A DNA stretch of 64,000 bases. It comes from Coptis chinensis (taxonomy: Eukaryota; Streptophyta; Magnoliopsida; Ranunculales; Ranunculaceae). The DNA lies in assembly GCA_015680905.1 (NCBI GenBank), contig CM027381.1, forward strand, positions 65,151,501 through 65,215,500. The letters run 5' to 3'. Every line of letters begins with the position of its first letter. Position 1 is the stretch's first letter. Below, in pieces: positions 22,831 to 37,451 of this stretch. The notes beneath the pieces were generated by a model. It was not told the DNA's origin. It saw only the letters and a program-made list of their open reading frames with translations, and ran no database searches. A program made the translations under genes and the position numbers.

Positions 22831-23325
22831 TTTACTATCGGAAGCCTATATCGACCGAGCATTTTTCGACAATCGTGCGACAGTTTTTGTCTGTACGGTA
22901 ATACCTTTTGCGACAGTTTTTGTCTGTCGGATAAAGTCCTTCTTGTAGTGAACACAAAACAACTTTTTGGGACCAATGACATACTTGTAATAATTGTTTT
23001 TGTTTTTGGGGTCTGCCTAACACAATATGGGGTCCGTCAGTAATAAGACCCTAAGTTAAATTGTTGTAGGTAAGAGCGGGAGAAAAAGGGAGAAGATGGA
23101 CACATGTCAATAGTTGATTGGTGATGATCTAAAGTAAAACACTATATAAAGACCAAAGCAGGAGAGAAATTCATTATGTTTCTTCCCACAAAAGAATTGT
23201 AAACCAGAGAGAGAGGAACTTGTAACCGACATTGTTAAGTAATAAAACTTTTATTTCCTTCATCTAGAATCAGCAATCACTATCAATAACCATAAATCTT
23301 TAGCGTTTCTTCCTTGTCCACTACA

Positions 23326-23345
23326 TTGGCGTCGTCTGTTCATCA
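23326..23345 (+). promoter_or_regulatory. Primer binding site of the Tat-like remnant
   Basis: TTGGCGTCGTCTGTT follows the LTR end CTACA directly. It is close to the TTGGCGCCGTCTG start used by Tat/Ogre-type elements, which prime from tRNA-Arg as I recall. Eleven bases later the copia element begins. Confidence 0.55.
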
Positions 23346-23356
23346 AGGAAAGATCA

Positions 23357-23827
23357 TGTTGGCCGGAAAACAATCTGCAAAAAACAGGATTAACAATGAA
23401 ATTGGAAGCTGAGGCGTGAACTAGGTCGCTTTCTTTAAGGTATTGCGGGTCTGTTCCTCCTGGTGCAGACATACACAGACCTTCCAGGATACAATAGCCT
23501 CTGTAAATGTCTTGATGATCACTGCACAGCAAAAACCAAAACTTGAAAAGAGAACAAGAACTAATAGTCTACTGCCATAAGGGAGAGAAGTTTTTATTAA
23601 AGAGAGGGAAGATGCGAAAAACTGGTGTGTTTGGTCTGCTGTAAAGCCTTGTATATATAGGCTAAAAAGAGTGTAACATTAGCTCTCAATTGTCAACTCT
23701 CAACGTTATAGTCAAAAAGTAACGTTCCAACAATAATGTCTCGGTTACAGATTTATAGTCAAAGCAAAACGTTTCTTTTGTTTCAAAACAAACCAAAACT
23801 GATATTCGTATTTTAAAATAACCAACA
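23357..23827 (-). repeat. 3' LTR of the 5.4-kb copia element
   Basis: 471 bp, TGTTGG..CCAACA. Read on the plus strand it is directly followed by ATCCCCCACTTATTTT, the complement of the polypurine tract. About 15-20 differences from its partner by eye, including a 3-bp length difference near the left end. Confidence 0.93.
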
Positions 23828-24400
23828 ATCCCCCACTTATTTTAATGACAGAAATCAAAATAAAAAATTATGGCAGTCACTATCAGTTCCAATATATCAA
23901 GCATAGATAAAGGTGTTCAAGACTTAAACCTTTACGTAGTGAAGGCTACTCAAAGTATAAGATCCATAAGTGACGAAGTCTTGAACTTAGGTCTTGTGTA
24001 TACAATGAGTTATCATCACGCATAACATACTCATTGTTCTCTTTCCAAACTCGCACATTAAAGGCCATGTGCTTCCATCCTGGATTCGTGAATGATCTAA
24101 AGAATCAACCTTCATTCTCATAGGCGCCCTATACTTTCACATTCACTAGGTGAGTTCTATCAAGAGTGCTCCTGTAGCTTTGGCACTCCATCCATAAGGA
24201 CCATAAAACTTCATTAAGAGTTTTCCCATAAAACTACAACCTCTAATCGCTTCAGGATAACATACAATTTACTTATCTAAAATTCGGGACAGATAAGTAT
24301 CATTGTATGTCTTATACTCAAACATTCTATGACTTGTTCTTCCCTTTGAACCTAGTTCTTGGGATATCCAGTCCCTAGGTTGGGTTACCATCATATACGT

Positions 24401-26689
24401 TTATCTTACAATAGGCTTCAGTCCCATACTTCTGGCAGTAGTCCACACTTTTTCTCTGGCCAGAGCTTTAGTAAATGGATCTACAAGATTATCACTGGAT
24501 CTCACAAAATCAATAGTCACTACACCCTTGGATATGTAATCCCGTACAGTACTATGTTTACGATGTATCTGTCGTGATTTACCATTATAAAACTTGTTGT
24601 GGACTCTCCCGATAGCTGTAGTGCTATCACAATGTATCAAGGTAGCTGGTACCGGTGTATTCCAAACCGGTATGTGAGTGAGTAGGTCCCGTAACCAACC
24701 AGCCTCCTCACTTGCACTAGCCAAAGCAATCATCTCAGACTCCATAGTAGATTGTGCTATAATGGTCTGTTTCTTAGACTTCCAAGATACAGCACCTCCA
24801 CCAATGTAGAACACATATCCACTAGTAGCCTTAGAGTCTTCTAAAAGAGTATTCCAATCAGCATCAATGTACCCTTCAAGAATAGCAGGAAATCTCTGAT
24901 AATGAATACCCAAATTGATTGTTCTCTTTAGGTATCTCATTAACCTGCCTATTGCTTGCGAATGTTCAACACTAGGGTTACTAGTGTACCTGCATAGAAC
25001 ACCTACTGCATAGGCAATGTCAAGTCTTGTACAATCTGTACCAATGATACTAGCATATTCCTTCTGATTCACAGGTTCACCATTATTAATAAACAATTTA
25101 ACACTTGAATCAAAATGTGAGGAAACAGGCTTACAATCAAAGTAGTTATACTTCTTTAACACTTTCTCAACGTAGTGTGACTGATCTAACCATATGTTAT
25201 CTGATGATCTTGTAATTTTAATCCCTAAAATTACTTCTACTTCTCCTAAGTCTTTCATATCAAAGTTAGAAGACAACAAGTCTTTGGTCTCTTTTACCGC
25301 ATGCAAATTAGACCTAAAAATAAGTAAATCATCAACATATAAGCATATTATAACACATATTCCATCATAGTACTTATAGTATATGCATTTGTCACTTTCG
25401 TTTATGTAGAAACCATTAGCAATCATAAAGTTATCAAATTTTTCATGCCATTGTTTCGGTGCTTGTTTTAAACCATAAAGTGACTTCACTAACTTGCATA
25501 CCTTTTTACTATTACCTTGTTCCACATAACCTGTTGGTTGTTCCATGTAAATCTCCTCTTCTAAATCCCCATTTAGAAAGGCTGTCTTAACATCCATCTG
25601 ATGAACAACTAGATTATGAACAGCAGCAATAGATAATAATACTCTAATTGAAGTTATCCTAGTAACTGGTGAATATATATTAAAGAAGTCAAAGTTCTCT
25701 TTTTGTCGAAAACCTTTGACAACTAGTTTGGCCTTGAACTTTTCTACTGAACCATCCATTTTAAACTTCCTTTTTAAAACCCATTTGCTTCTTATAGTTT
25801 TACAACTAGGAGGCAAATCCACTAACTCCCAAGTCTTGTTTTCCATGAGAGAATCTATCTCACTCTGAATAGCTTCTTTCCAAAACTCAGAGTCAGAAGA
25901 GGCAAAAGCTTCTTCTATGGAGGAGGGATCTCCTTCCAAAGAAAACACCACAAAATCAGATCCTAGATCTTTAGCGACCCTAGCTCTTTTACTTCTTCTT
26001 GGTTCACTCACAGTGCCTGTATCCCTATCATGCAATCTAGATACATCAGTAGCAGAAACATCTTTGGTAGGGGTCTTAGAGGAAGATGCACCCCGACTAG
26101 CACCCCCACTATTTCTAGATAAATAGGGAAAACTATCTTCTAAAAACTCGGCATCGGATGATTCAATAATAACATTACTCTTCATAACAAGAAATCTATA
26201 GGCCTTACTATTCATAGCATATCCTAAAAAGACACACTCATAGGCCTTACTCTCAAGCTTAGAGATTTTGGGGTCATGCTTCCTTACAACCCATGTCCTG
26301 AAATAACTCAAGTTGGGCTTTCTATTTTTCCATAGCTCATAAGGTGTAACCTTAGTTTTAGAACTCGCAATTCTATTCAAAACATAGCATATAGTTAAAA
26401 CAGCTTCACCCCATAAACTTGAGGATGCTCCAGAACTAAGCAACATAGCAACAATTAATTCCTTAAGTGTTATGTTATTACTTTCAGCTACTCTATTCAT
26501 TTCAGGTGAATAAGGAGCTATCGTCTCGTGAATTATACCATGTGATTGTAAGAAAAGATTAAAATCATTAGAATCATACTCAGTACCTCTATCACTTCGA
26601 ATTACTTTAATGTTTCTATCATGCTGATTTTGAACCTCAATAACATAAGCTTTAAAAACACTTAAAGCATCACTCTTATTATTCAACAA
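24401..26689 (-). CDS. Reverse transcriptase-RNase H part of the copia element (fossil)
   Basis: The reading frame begins inside the integrase core ([22 protein letters not shown]). It passes through the reverse transcriptase ([40 protein letters not shown]) and ends in RNase H ([36 protein letters not shown]). It copies element RNA into DNA in the particle. The YVDD active-site box is present. It belongs to the element above and overlaps the preceding part slightly. Treated as a fossil. Confidence 0.9.
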   Translation of the reverse strand: MLNNKSDALSVFKAYVIEVQNQHDRNIKVIRSDRGTEYDSNDFNLFLQSHGIIHETIAPYSPEMNRVAESNNITLKELIVAMLLSSGASSSLWGEAVLTICYVLNRIASSKTKVTPYELWKNRKPNLSYFRTWVVRKHDPKISKLESKAYECVFLGYAMNSKAYRFLVMKSNVIIESSDAEFLEDSFPYLSRNSGGASRGASSSKTPTKDVSATDVSRLHDRDTGTVSEPRRSKRARVAKDLGSDFVVFSLEGDPSSIEEAFASSDSEFWKEAIQSEIDSLMENKTWELVDLPPSCKTIRSKWVLKRKFKMDGSVEKFKAKLVVKGFRQKENFDFFNIYSPVTRITSIRVLLSIAAVHNLVVHQMDVKTAFLNGDLEEEIYMEQPTGYVEQGNSKKVCKLVKSLYGLKQAPKQWHEKFDNFMIANGFYINESDKCIYYKYYDGICVIICLYVDDLLIFRSNLHAVKETKDLLSSNFDMKDLGEVEVILGIKITRSSDNIWLDQSHYVEKVLKKYNYFDCKPVSSHFDSSVKLFINNGEPVNQKEYASIIGTDCTRLDIAYAVGVLCRYTSNPSVEHSQAIGRLMRYLKRTINLGIHYQRFPAILEGYIDADWNTLLEDSKATSGYVFYIGGGAVSWKSKKQTIIAQSTMESEMIALASASEEAGWLRDLLTHIPVWNTPVPATLIHCDSTTAIGRVHNKFYNGKSRQIHRKHSTVRDYISKGVVTIDFVRSSDNLVDPFTKALAREKVWTTARSMGLKPIVR

Positions 26690-27492
26690 ATAAACATAGG
26701 TAAATTTCGAAAATCATCAATGAAGGTAATAAAATATCTTTTACCACCTCTAGTTAGAAAACCTTCAAGTTCACAAATATCAGAATGTACTAATGCTAGC
26801 AGATTTGTACTTCTCTCAACTGATTTGTGAGGTTTCTTAGTGATTTTGGCCTTGGTGCATGATTCACAGTGTACAAAATCATCATTCTTCAAGATAGGAA
26901 TTAAACCTAGTGTGCTCATGTTCTTAACATACTTCCTATTAATATGACATAATCTACCATGCCAAACATTAACATAATAAACAATCATGTAAGTAGAAGT
27001 AGAAGTTTTATTAATGTCAGGAACATTCAACTTAAACATCCCATTACATGCATATCCCTTGCCAACAAAAATTCCAGACTTAGTGATCACATACTGATCA
27101 CTAACTATCACTTGCTGAAAACCAACCTTGTTCAGAATAAAACCAGAAACTAAAGTCTTCCTAATATCAGGTGTATGAAGAACATCCTTCAAAACCAATT
27201 TCTTCCCATAAGTAAACACCAACTCCACATCACCAGAACCTACAACCTTGATAGTATGGTTGTCGCCTAATAGAACTTCCTGGTTCACAGTTGTAGTATA
27301 ACTCTTGAACCAGTTTATATCAAAATAGACATGACTAGAAGCACCAATATCAGCCCACCATCCCTCAGAGACATTGACAGAATTGACTTCAGTTATCATT
27401 GCCACAAAAGTGTCCTCAGTGACATTAGCCTCATTTCGGTTCTTGCAGTTACGAGCATAATGTCCCTTTTTTTTTGCATGTATAACAGACAA
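26683..27492 (-). CDS. Protease and integrase N-terminal part of the copia element (fossil)
   Basis: Shows the protease-like [10 protein letters not shown] box, the GAG-pre-integrase segment ([12 protein letters not shown]) and the integrase zinc region ([14 protein letters not shown]) with the start of the core (HSDICELE). A zinc-knuckle stretch (KKGHYARNC) opens it. In copia elements this part processes the polyprotein and inserts the DNA copy. Confidence 0.85.
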   Translation of the reverse strand: MSVIHAKKKGHYARNCKNRNEANVTEDTFVAMITEVNSVNVSEGWWADIGASSHVYFDINWFKSYTTTVNQEVLLGDNHTIKVVGSGDVELVFTYGKKLVLKDVLHTPDIRKTLVSGFILNKVGFQQVIVSDQYVITKSGIFVGKGYACNGMFKLNVPDINKTSTSTYMIVYYVNVWHGRLCHINRKYVKNMSTLGLIPILKNDDFVHCESCTKAKITKKPHKSVERSTNLLALVHSDICELEGFLTRGGKRYFITFIDDFRNLPMFIC

Positions 27493-27631
27493 CTTCTGTC
27501 ATGTCTACTGTTGGCCTTTGGTTCATATTAACCTGGTTCTGGTTCTTAAGTGGAGCTTTCTTGTTGTTATTAGGTTTGTTCTTCATTGCCTTTTTATTAG
27601 GTTTCATATTAGAATTGGTTTTATTAGCATG

Positions 27632-28294
27632 CTAATTTATGATATTAACTTTAGCCTTGGCAAATGACATAGCCACTTCCTCATTGTGGTCCTGTTTTCG
27701 GGATTCTTCTTCAATCCGGAGTCTCATAATGAGACTCTCCATCGAAAACTCCTTGGATTTATGTCTAAGAATGTTTTTGAAATCCTTCCATGAGGGAGGA
27801 AGCTTATCAATGACGACTGCAACTTGAAATTGCTCGTCAATCTTCATTCCCTCATAAAGTATTTCATGAACAACTATTTGTAGGTTGTGACACTGAGTCA
27901 CAACCAACTTGTCATCTTCCATCTGGAATTTAAGGTAACGACTTACAACATAATTTTTCGAGCGAGCCTCCTCAGTATCATATTTCTTCTGCAGGGCATC
28001 CCACACATCAGAAGTAGTTGGAAGATAGCAATACAGGTCATCAGTAAGTGCATTCAGGATATAGTTCTTACACTTGAAATCCTCAGCATTCCATTTGTTG
28101 ACAGCAATAGTAAGAGCAGGTTCCAACAGATCATCCCCCGTAGGTCGTTTCTCTGTCAGAACATTATCAACCTTCACCAAGGTCAGATAAAATGTCATCT
28201 TTGCTTTCCACCGTTTGAAATTTTGACCGGCAAACTTGAAAGGGCGATTATTGTTATTGTCGTTTCTGAAGTGGCTTCCTTCCTCTTGTTCCAT
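27632..28294 (-). CDS. gag part of the copia element (fossil)
   Basis: Starts MEQEEGSHFRNDNN, chosen because it is the first ATG that leads straight into the gag domain (FKFAGQNFKRWKAKMTFYL). It continues through WDALQKKYDTEEA and LPPSWKDFKNILRHK, the standard UBN2/gag order in plant copia elements. It forms the particle shell. I could not recognise a clear primer site between it and the 5' LTR. Confidence 0.88.
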   Translation of the reverse strand: MEQEEGSHFRNDNNNNRPFKFAGQNFKRWKAKMTFYLTLVKVDNVLTEKRPTGDDLLEPALTIAVNKWNAEDFKCKNYILNALTDDLYCYLPTTSDVWDALQKKYDTEEARSKNYVVSRYLKFQMEDDKLVVTQCHNLQIVVHEILYEGMKIDEQFQVAVVIDKLPPSWKDFKNILRHKSKEFSMESLIMRLRIEEESRKQDHNEEVAMSFAKAKVNIIN

Positions 28295-28321
28295 TGTTAA
28301 AAAGAGAAAATACCTTAAAAT

Positions 28322-28789
28322 TGTTGGAAAACAATCTGCAAAAAACAGGATTAACAATGAAATTGGAAGCTGAGGTGCGGACTAGGTCGCTCTCTTTAAG
28401 GTATTGTGGGTCTGTTCCTCCTGGCGCAGATAGACACAGAACCTCCAGGATACAATAGCCTCTGTAAATGTCTTGATGATCACTACACAGCAAAAACCAA
28501 AACCGGAAAAGAGAACAAGAACTAATAGTCTACTGCCATAAGGGAGAGAAGTTTTTCTTAAAGAGAGGGAAGATGTGAAAAAACTGGTGTGTTTGGTCTG
28601 CTGTAAAGCCTTGTATATATAAGCTCAAGAGAGTGTAACATTAGTTCTCAATTGTCAACTCTCAACGTTATAGTAAAAAAGTAACGTTCCAACAATAATG
28701 TCTCGGTTACAGATTTATAGTCAAAGCAAAACGTTTCTTTTGTTTCAAAACAAACCAAAACTGATTTTCGTATTTTAAAATAACCAACA
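28322..28789 (-). repeat. 5' LTR of the 5.4-kb copia element
   Basis: 468 bp, TGTTGG..CCAACA, matching 23,357-23,827. The TATA-like CTTGTATATATAAGC near 28,611 is shared with CTTGTATATATAGGC near 23,649. Confidence 0.93.
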
Positions 28790-28794
28790 GATCA

Positions 28795-30230
28795 TCAACT
28801 AGTTTTTTCTTTGTTGAGCGAATTGTGTCAAGGAAGATTCTCTAGAGATCGATTTCAATATCAAGTTTCAAGATGCCACCTAAGAGAAACACAACCAACA
28901 AAGTAGTAACTAATGAATAAGGCAAACTCTCAAGTTGCATCAAGACTTGAGGAACGAAGAACAAGAAGATTGGCAAGTGTAAGAAGAGAAGAAGATGAAG
29001 AGAGAATAGAGGAAGAAGAGGTGTCTTTGCAAGTGTTGTTGCAAAAGTTTAAAGAATTAGAGAAACATAATCAAAGCTTAACATTAGAGAATAAAGCTAT
29101 CAGAGAGAAAAACGAGAAGCTTACCCAACAAGATTTCTATGATAATGATGGGTCCGAATCTTCATCCGGTACTCCAATTCTAGGGAAGAGTCATCAAGAA
29201 AAACCCAATCTATAGACAAGAAAACACAGAAAGCAATGCTGGAAGAAGAAGTTGTACTAGCAATCCAACCAATTACAAAGGAGCTGATTCAAGAAATGAT
29301 GCAGCAACAATTTGGAGACCAACTATTAGAAAAAGCATCGACATCGATGAGGAAGTTGGCGGACGACGTTAGCATAAATCCTTTGAAAAAGGAGATCGAA
29401 ATGATACCACTAGGAAACCATGAATATGGCAAAATTGTTATAATCTAGTCAAAGATACGCCAAATTGGCAAAGAACTCTGTTACGCAATAAAACTTTTGC
29501 TCTAAGACCAAAGAAGAAATAAGCAAGATTTGGAGATCTTGGAGGCTTCGATTCTTCACCATCAACCCTTTCAACACCTCACTTTGGCCCTTCACCTTCA
29601 CTGTACTCGGAATACGACCCTAGCAATACCGAAGGTTTCTTGGAGAGGTCGATTGGCAGGAAGCAGACCAAAGAAATCGAGAAGAACAAGAAAATTGCTT
29701 CTACTATCGATGGTAATGTTGCATCTACTGTTAAAAATCAGCTGGATGATTTTGTCGAGTCTTTTAAAGAAAGCTAAAGACATAGAGAAGAGATTCTAGA
29801 TGGGCAATTTTAAGCTATGATGAAATTGAAGCAAAAGAAGACACATAAAAAAATTATTTTTGAAGCAAGAAAAACTCCGTGTTAAAGAGGAGAAAAATGA
29901 GACTGTTGGTAATCATTCGACAAACTCAATCCTCGTGTACGGAAGGTTTTAGAGCTAAAACAAGAAGCAATTATAGCTAAATATGGAAAAGAAATGTTGG
30001 ATCAAGTAGTACAAATGCAGTTGCCGAAGACGAAGGAGCCAAGGATGAAAGAAATGATAACTGGTTTGATAACTAGAGTAACTCTAGTAGTATGTGTAAT
30101 AAGGGTGATATATAATAGTTGTCTTTTATTTATTTATTTTTATTTTATGTTTTTGCAATCATGTATTAGTTGTCGTTCTTTTAATAAAAATTGCAAATCC
30201 TTTGCTAAATCAAATTGATCAAATGAAGTA
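28795..30230 (+). pseudogene. gag-like region of the Tat-like remnant (fossil)
   Basis: Starts near 28,873 with MPPKRNTTNKVV, then an Arg/Glu-rich coiled coil (RREEDEERIEEEEVSLQVLL, KFKELEKHNQSLTLENKAI) and further charged segments to about 30,060. Coiled-coil-rich gag proteins are usual in large Ty3/gypsy elements. Broken. After about 30,060 there is only AT-rich noncoding sequence, then the PMD-type pseudogene on the other strand. Confidence 0.5.
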
Positions 30231-30348
30231 AATTAGAACTTGTCAAAATGATCAAATGAACAATTCTAAATCACACAACATAATAATAATTGTCAGACAA
30301 ACTTAATATTATAAATCATCAAGTCCTCACTTCCTACATATGCCTCCT

Positions 30349-32400
30349 CTACCGTGAACCCCTTCTCGACTGTCCTTGTGTTGAACTCTTCGCCTGTCCA
30401 TGTGATGAACTTTCATGGTGTACTGTAATGCGATCAAGATAAGCCTGTAACTCATCAACTTGGCATTGCAAATCGTCATAATCCATGTGAGCCTGGGAAA
30501 TAAGTGTGTCTCTTTCAGCACTGTAGGCGAATACTAAGGAGCGCATGCCATCATTTACACGAATGCTTGTCTCATATCTCCTGCGCAGCTCATCCTGAAA
30601 TAATATTTTATTAATAATATATGACATTTTTATAATAGACAAAAATAAACCAAAGCCAATAACAATAATTATCAGAGGTAGATATCCAATGCCAGGCTCT
30701 AACTGTACCACACGAGTGTCATCAATAGAAGGAATGAGATGGTAAATCGTTTGGACACTCGGATCACTCAAACTGAAAACCCAAGGCCACTCTGACTGAA
30801 GGGGATCTGGCGTTGGAACAAATATGTGTACAGGTCCCTTTCTAAAACATTGGCTGTGACGGCTGGCCAATTTGATATTCACGTCTGATACCCATTCTAT
30901 TAACCATATGAATATTGCATGCATGACGACCTACAACTGGTAGCCAATGACTAATAGATACCTTAAACCAATAACGGTAATACTGCTCATAAGTCTACAA
31001 TATAACTAGGTTAGAATCTACTGGCTAACTTCAATTCTTTCGATGACGTTATGTAAGATCATATCCTTAGCCTCTAATACATGGACAGGCGGATCAGGTG
31101 GGATACCAAAGCATGGTGTGAGCTGTCTATAACATCTATCCCTTAAATACCACTCCATATCACTCCCACAAGTGAATACCATCCTCCTATGAGAAATGAA
31201 CAATGCGTATCTACAATCATTTGGGTCGATGTGCACAGATGTCCGCCAAGGCCTCCAAACAATAGAAGCATGTGTGCTAAGCTCTATCTGGGTTCAGACA
31301 GAAGTTATGTTATGATTGATCTCACTGGTTATACGAGCTCGGCGAGGTCCGTGCCAAGCTCTGAGCCTATGCTTCTCATCGGTGTACTTTGTGAGGATAG
31401 GATTTACACCACAGAAGTACTCATAGAACCATATCTCTAAGAGAATGACAAACCCTCTAACCTAGGGACTAGTGACAACACCAATTTGTCGAGAAACCCT
31501 ATCTAAACAACGCAACAAATTACAGTATATGGCTCTACCAAAATCAATACTGCCTAACTTATGCAAGTGCTCAAAGTTGGCTAGATACCCCAAGTTAATC
31601 GTGGAATGGCCAAAAGGAAGAAACAAGATGCCCATCAAATACATACAGAAAGCTTGATCTGACATACTTATTGACATGTGCTTGATCATCATCATAATCA
31701 AATGACATATAGTTTATTAAAAACTAGCACTGTCATATGACTCCTCGGTCAGACAAGGGAAAAAAGTCATCATTTGGGCACAACTCTAGAAATCACTGCT
31801 ACATCTCAACAGCTGACCTAATTATATATTCAAACTAGATATCATACAAAACTCTAGTGGAGTGAAACCCAACTCTCTCTGATGGAAGTGAAAAGTATGT
31901 GTACTATCCCACCATCTCTCAACTAAACCATTGATAACCATTGATAAGTATGTGAAAGGTATGTCAACTAGATGGCTGAAGGGAGTCGTTAGAATTGCAT
32001 CTCTAACATGGTCAAGTGCACCGACTTTTTTTTAATATCATCCCACCACGTCTTAAGTGCATGTGGAGTATACCGAACCTGATACATAACATATCTCTGA
32101 TGTACGTAAAATGAAACTAAAATTAAAAAAATAAAAATAAAAATGTACGTATTAACTACTAAAGTTAAACACTACTGCTAATATAAAATTAAAAAACATA
32201 CCTGCTGTTCAAGAACAACTCTTGACACATACTTATCATGCCACTTCGAGACACCGGTCTAAGATGGCTGAAATCCATAGGCTCTGTGCTGTAGGAAATT
32301 CAAAATCGACTTACTGATACTGAAGTAGTAATGGATCGTTTGGCTCACCTCCTTGGTTTCCAGCTCAAGAAGTTCATGGTTCATCATCTAGATCACTCAT
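30349..32400 (-). pseudogene. Plant mobile domain (PMD) protein pseudogene
   Basis: Minus strand, in order: WHDKYVSRVVLEQQ (about 32,250), LKTWWDDIKKK (about 32,040), LVERWWDSTHTFHF and ELGFTPLEFCMIS (about 31,930-31,840), DQAFCMYLMGILFLPFGHS (about 31,660), MHIDPNDCRYALFISHRRMV (31,236) with DRCYRQL.PCFGIPP, YEQYYRYWFK (about 30,975), then a last exon 30,596-30,349 (DELRRRYETSIRVNDGMRSL to GQSRRGSR) after a clear TTTCAG acceptor. 'LVERW...THTFH....E...T..' and the 'Q/D..YLLG' order are hallmarks of the PMD family (MAIN-like proteins and phosphatase-7-long-form homologues), a transposon-related domain. Stops and frame changes between blocks, for example after SSLNI near 31,822, indicate decay. 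Function of the ancestor unknown. Confidence 0.7.
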
Positions 32401-32751
32401 GGGATTGCTCTAAACCAGTGCACTATTATTACCACTGTTTTTATTTTTCTCACCATCACCATTTTATCTTGCTTAGTTATCATAGACATATTTGTTGTTG
32501 GAATCCATTTTTTTTACAACTAGAGAACTACCTATAACAAAAACAAAAGTGTGAAATGGTAACAATTGAAGTGTTGCGTGGGATTTATTTTCGCATAACA
32601 CGCGACAGTACCAATGGCGCACAAGGTAGATTCTATTCCAAATTTGCGATTGATATTTGCCTCTACTTAGAGTAGGTCAAATTTTACGAATGCTTTTCTC
32701 AAATTTCGACCTCAAACATGCAGGTGATAGTACCACCACCTAGAGATGCTC
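32401..32751. other. No gene recognised
   Basis: AT-rich sequence between the PMD pseudogene and the RVB2 upstream region. Mixed words such as CGCGACAGTACCAATGGCGC and GGTGATAGTACCACCACC may be remains of another transposon, but no ends were found. Confidence 0.4.
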
Positions 32752-32799
32752 TTAGGACTAGGAACACTATTTGTTATGATGGCAGGTAGTGAGTTGTTT
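32752..32799 (+). repeat. 48-bp partial copy of RVB2 exon 1
   Basis: Matches 33,361-33,408 of RVB2 at 44 of 48 positions, counted by eye. The source encodes [15 protein letters not shown]. It lies about 340 bases upstream of the RVB2 start, in the same direction, with no other RVB2 sequence beside it. Confidence 0.8.
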
Positions 32800-33042
32800 A
32801 TGAAAGTGATGAAGAATGAATGAATCCGTTTTCTTAAGTGATGATTCATCTTTTCTTCCAACCTTTTGCTACACACCGTTTAGAGGACAGATAAAAAGTA
32901 TGTAGACACGGTAAATTTCTTGTTTTACCTTTTCCAGAATATTACTCGTGCTCAGTTTATAATTTGATACTATGCCGATTTTTAAGAAACATTTGTCGAC
33001 GAAAATATCGTGAGTCGAAATTCCAAAAACCGATATATTTAG

Positions 33043-36697
<3,655 letters not shown>

Positions 36698-37451
36698 ATT
36701 TGGTTTCCTTAAAGTTGAAGGAACATGCTAGTTCCAATGCCATTAACAAAAGCTAGGTAAGTGTGTTTTCTTGATCCTAATTTTTAGAGGTCTGCTATAC
36801 CTCATCAGGGTGCCTATGCTATTGTCAGTAATTAATGTATTTTACATGTATGTAGGATACTGATAGAAATCAACAGATTTAAGCGTTTTTATTTTGTTTT
36901 TATCTTTCGCCTTGGAATTGTATCCTTCCCAACCCCTACGTTACATTGCCCAGGAATTCTGATTGCTGGTGCAGATCTGCAGAATGCTTTGTAGGGGTTG
37001 ACACAACACTGCCAACAGACTAAAAAGAAAACAGTCGTACGAATTTTATCATCACATCCCTCTATATTGGCTGTAGTGTCATGATGTCGTAAAAAAGGTG
37101 CTCCAGCATCGGCAGTGCTGCAGGAAACCCGGGGTAATACCTATTTTAGTTGAATCAACAATTCATGTAGTTTTTAACACTACTGAAAGATCTGGAACCA
37201 ATTAGCTAGACACTCACAAATCCCTGAGTAAGAGTGCGTATTTATTTTCGATAATTAAGAGTGCAAATGACCTGTCCTGTGGGGTGGGGTGTAACCCATG
37301 TAAGGTGTAAAGTTAACACCCCAATTTCAGAATTACCCTCCCAATGGGGAATGCAAACCATAGGTAATAGTTATTGAATTCTAAACCGAACGGAGAATTC
37401 TCCATCGCGGATACAATTTTAATAAAAGGCTCGGGCATCTAAGTGACAGGC
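36698..37451. other. RVB2 3' region, no other gene
   Basis: Contains the likely 3' UTR (T-rich stretch near 36,885-36,905) and unremarkable sequence up to the CACTA border. No second gene recognised. Confidence 0.5.

Larger units (their letters stand above)
19353..22950 (+). mobile_element. CACTA (En/Spm) element carrying host gene exons (Pack-CACTA type)
   Basis: Ends CACTACCAAAAAAAGGAG and CTTCTTGTAGTG, with the 3-bp duplication AAC on both sides (19,350-19,352 and 22,951-22,953), as expected for CACTA. Subterminal CCGACGG/CCGACAG words cluster at both ends, dense at 22,618-22,830; in this superfamily such repeats bind the transposase. No transposase gene is present. The interior holds exon 1 of a 6-phosphogluconolactonase gene with its upstream region, then six importin-5 exons with their introns, all in the same direction. 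The element therefore took up pieces of two unlinked host genes and depends on a transposase made elsewhere. It sits in the right arm of the foldback element, so it arrived later. Confidence 0.92.
18561..23051. mobile_element. Foldback Mutator-like element (long inverted arms), split by a CACTA element
   Basis: Two arms of about 400 bp mirror each other: 18,561 to about 18,985, against about 19,030-19,349 plus 22,954-23,051. Only a few tens of bases lie between them. The outer ends read GGTATTTGTTACTGACGGAC and, on the other strand, GGGTCTTATTACTGACGGAC. A perfect 9-bp duplication TAAGTTAAA flanks it (18,552-18,560 and 23,052-23,060). Long arms with a 9-bp duplication are typical of Mutator-like elements. 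Without the CACTA the element is about 890 bp. No transposase, so non-autonomous. The arms hold TATGCATGTGTACAGTGGC and its mirror copy. Confidence 0.85.
23357..28789 (-). mobile_element. Ty1/copia retrotransposon, nearly whole, minus strand
   Basis: LTRs with TGTTGG..CCAACA ends at 23,357-23,827 and 28,322-28,789, and a perfect 5-bp duplication GATCA (23,352-23,356 and 28,790-28,794). Parts from the 5' (right) side: gag (about 27.6-28.3 kb), protease and integrase region (about 26.7-27.5 kb), reverse transcriptase with YVDDLLIF and RNase H (about 24.4-26.7 kb), and a polypurine tract (AAGTGGGGGAT) next to the left LTR. Order gag-int-RT-RH is the copia order. It looks almost complete with about two breaks. 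LTRs differ by a few percent by eye, so insertion was probably within the last few million years. It lies in the leader of the Tat-like remnant. Confidence 0.95.
18393..30230 (+). mobile_element. Ty3/gypsy (Tat-like) remnant: 5' LTR, leader and gag-like region
   Basis: Fossil. Its 5' LTR starts at TGTGATACTTGTCATG (18,393) or two bases later and ends CCACTACA at 23,325. It is interrupted at 18,561-23,060 by the foldback element with its duplication. It has a TATA box (CTATATAAAGACC near 23,141). TTGGCGTCGTCTG at 23,326 fits a Tat-type primer site. The leader is split by the copia element at 23,357-28,789, and gag-like coding follows to about 30,060. No protease, reverse transcriptase or 3' LTR is visible. 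The element is incomplete here and broken. Confidence 0.65.

Noticed and set aside
24359-28300. Plus-strand ORFs at 24,359, 25,917, 26,959, 27,331, 27,639 and 27,887
   Set aside because: They lie opposite the copia coding regions, whose domains are clear; these are shadows.
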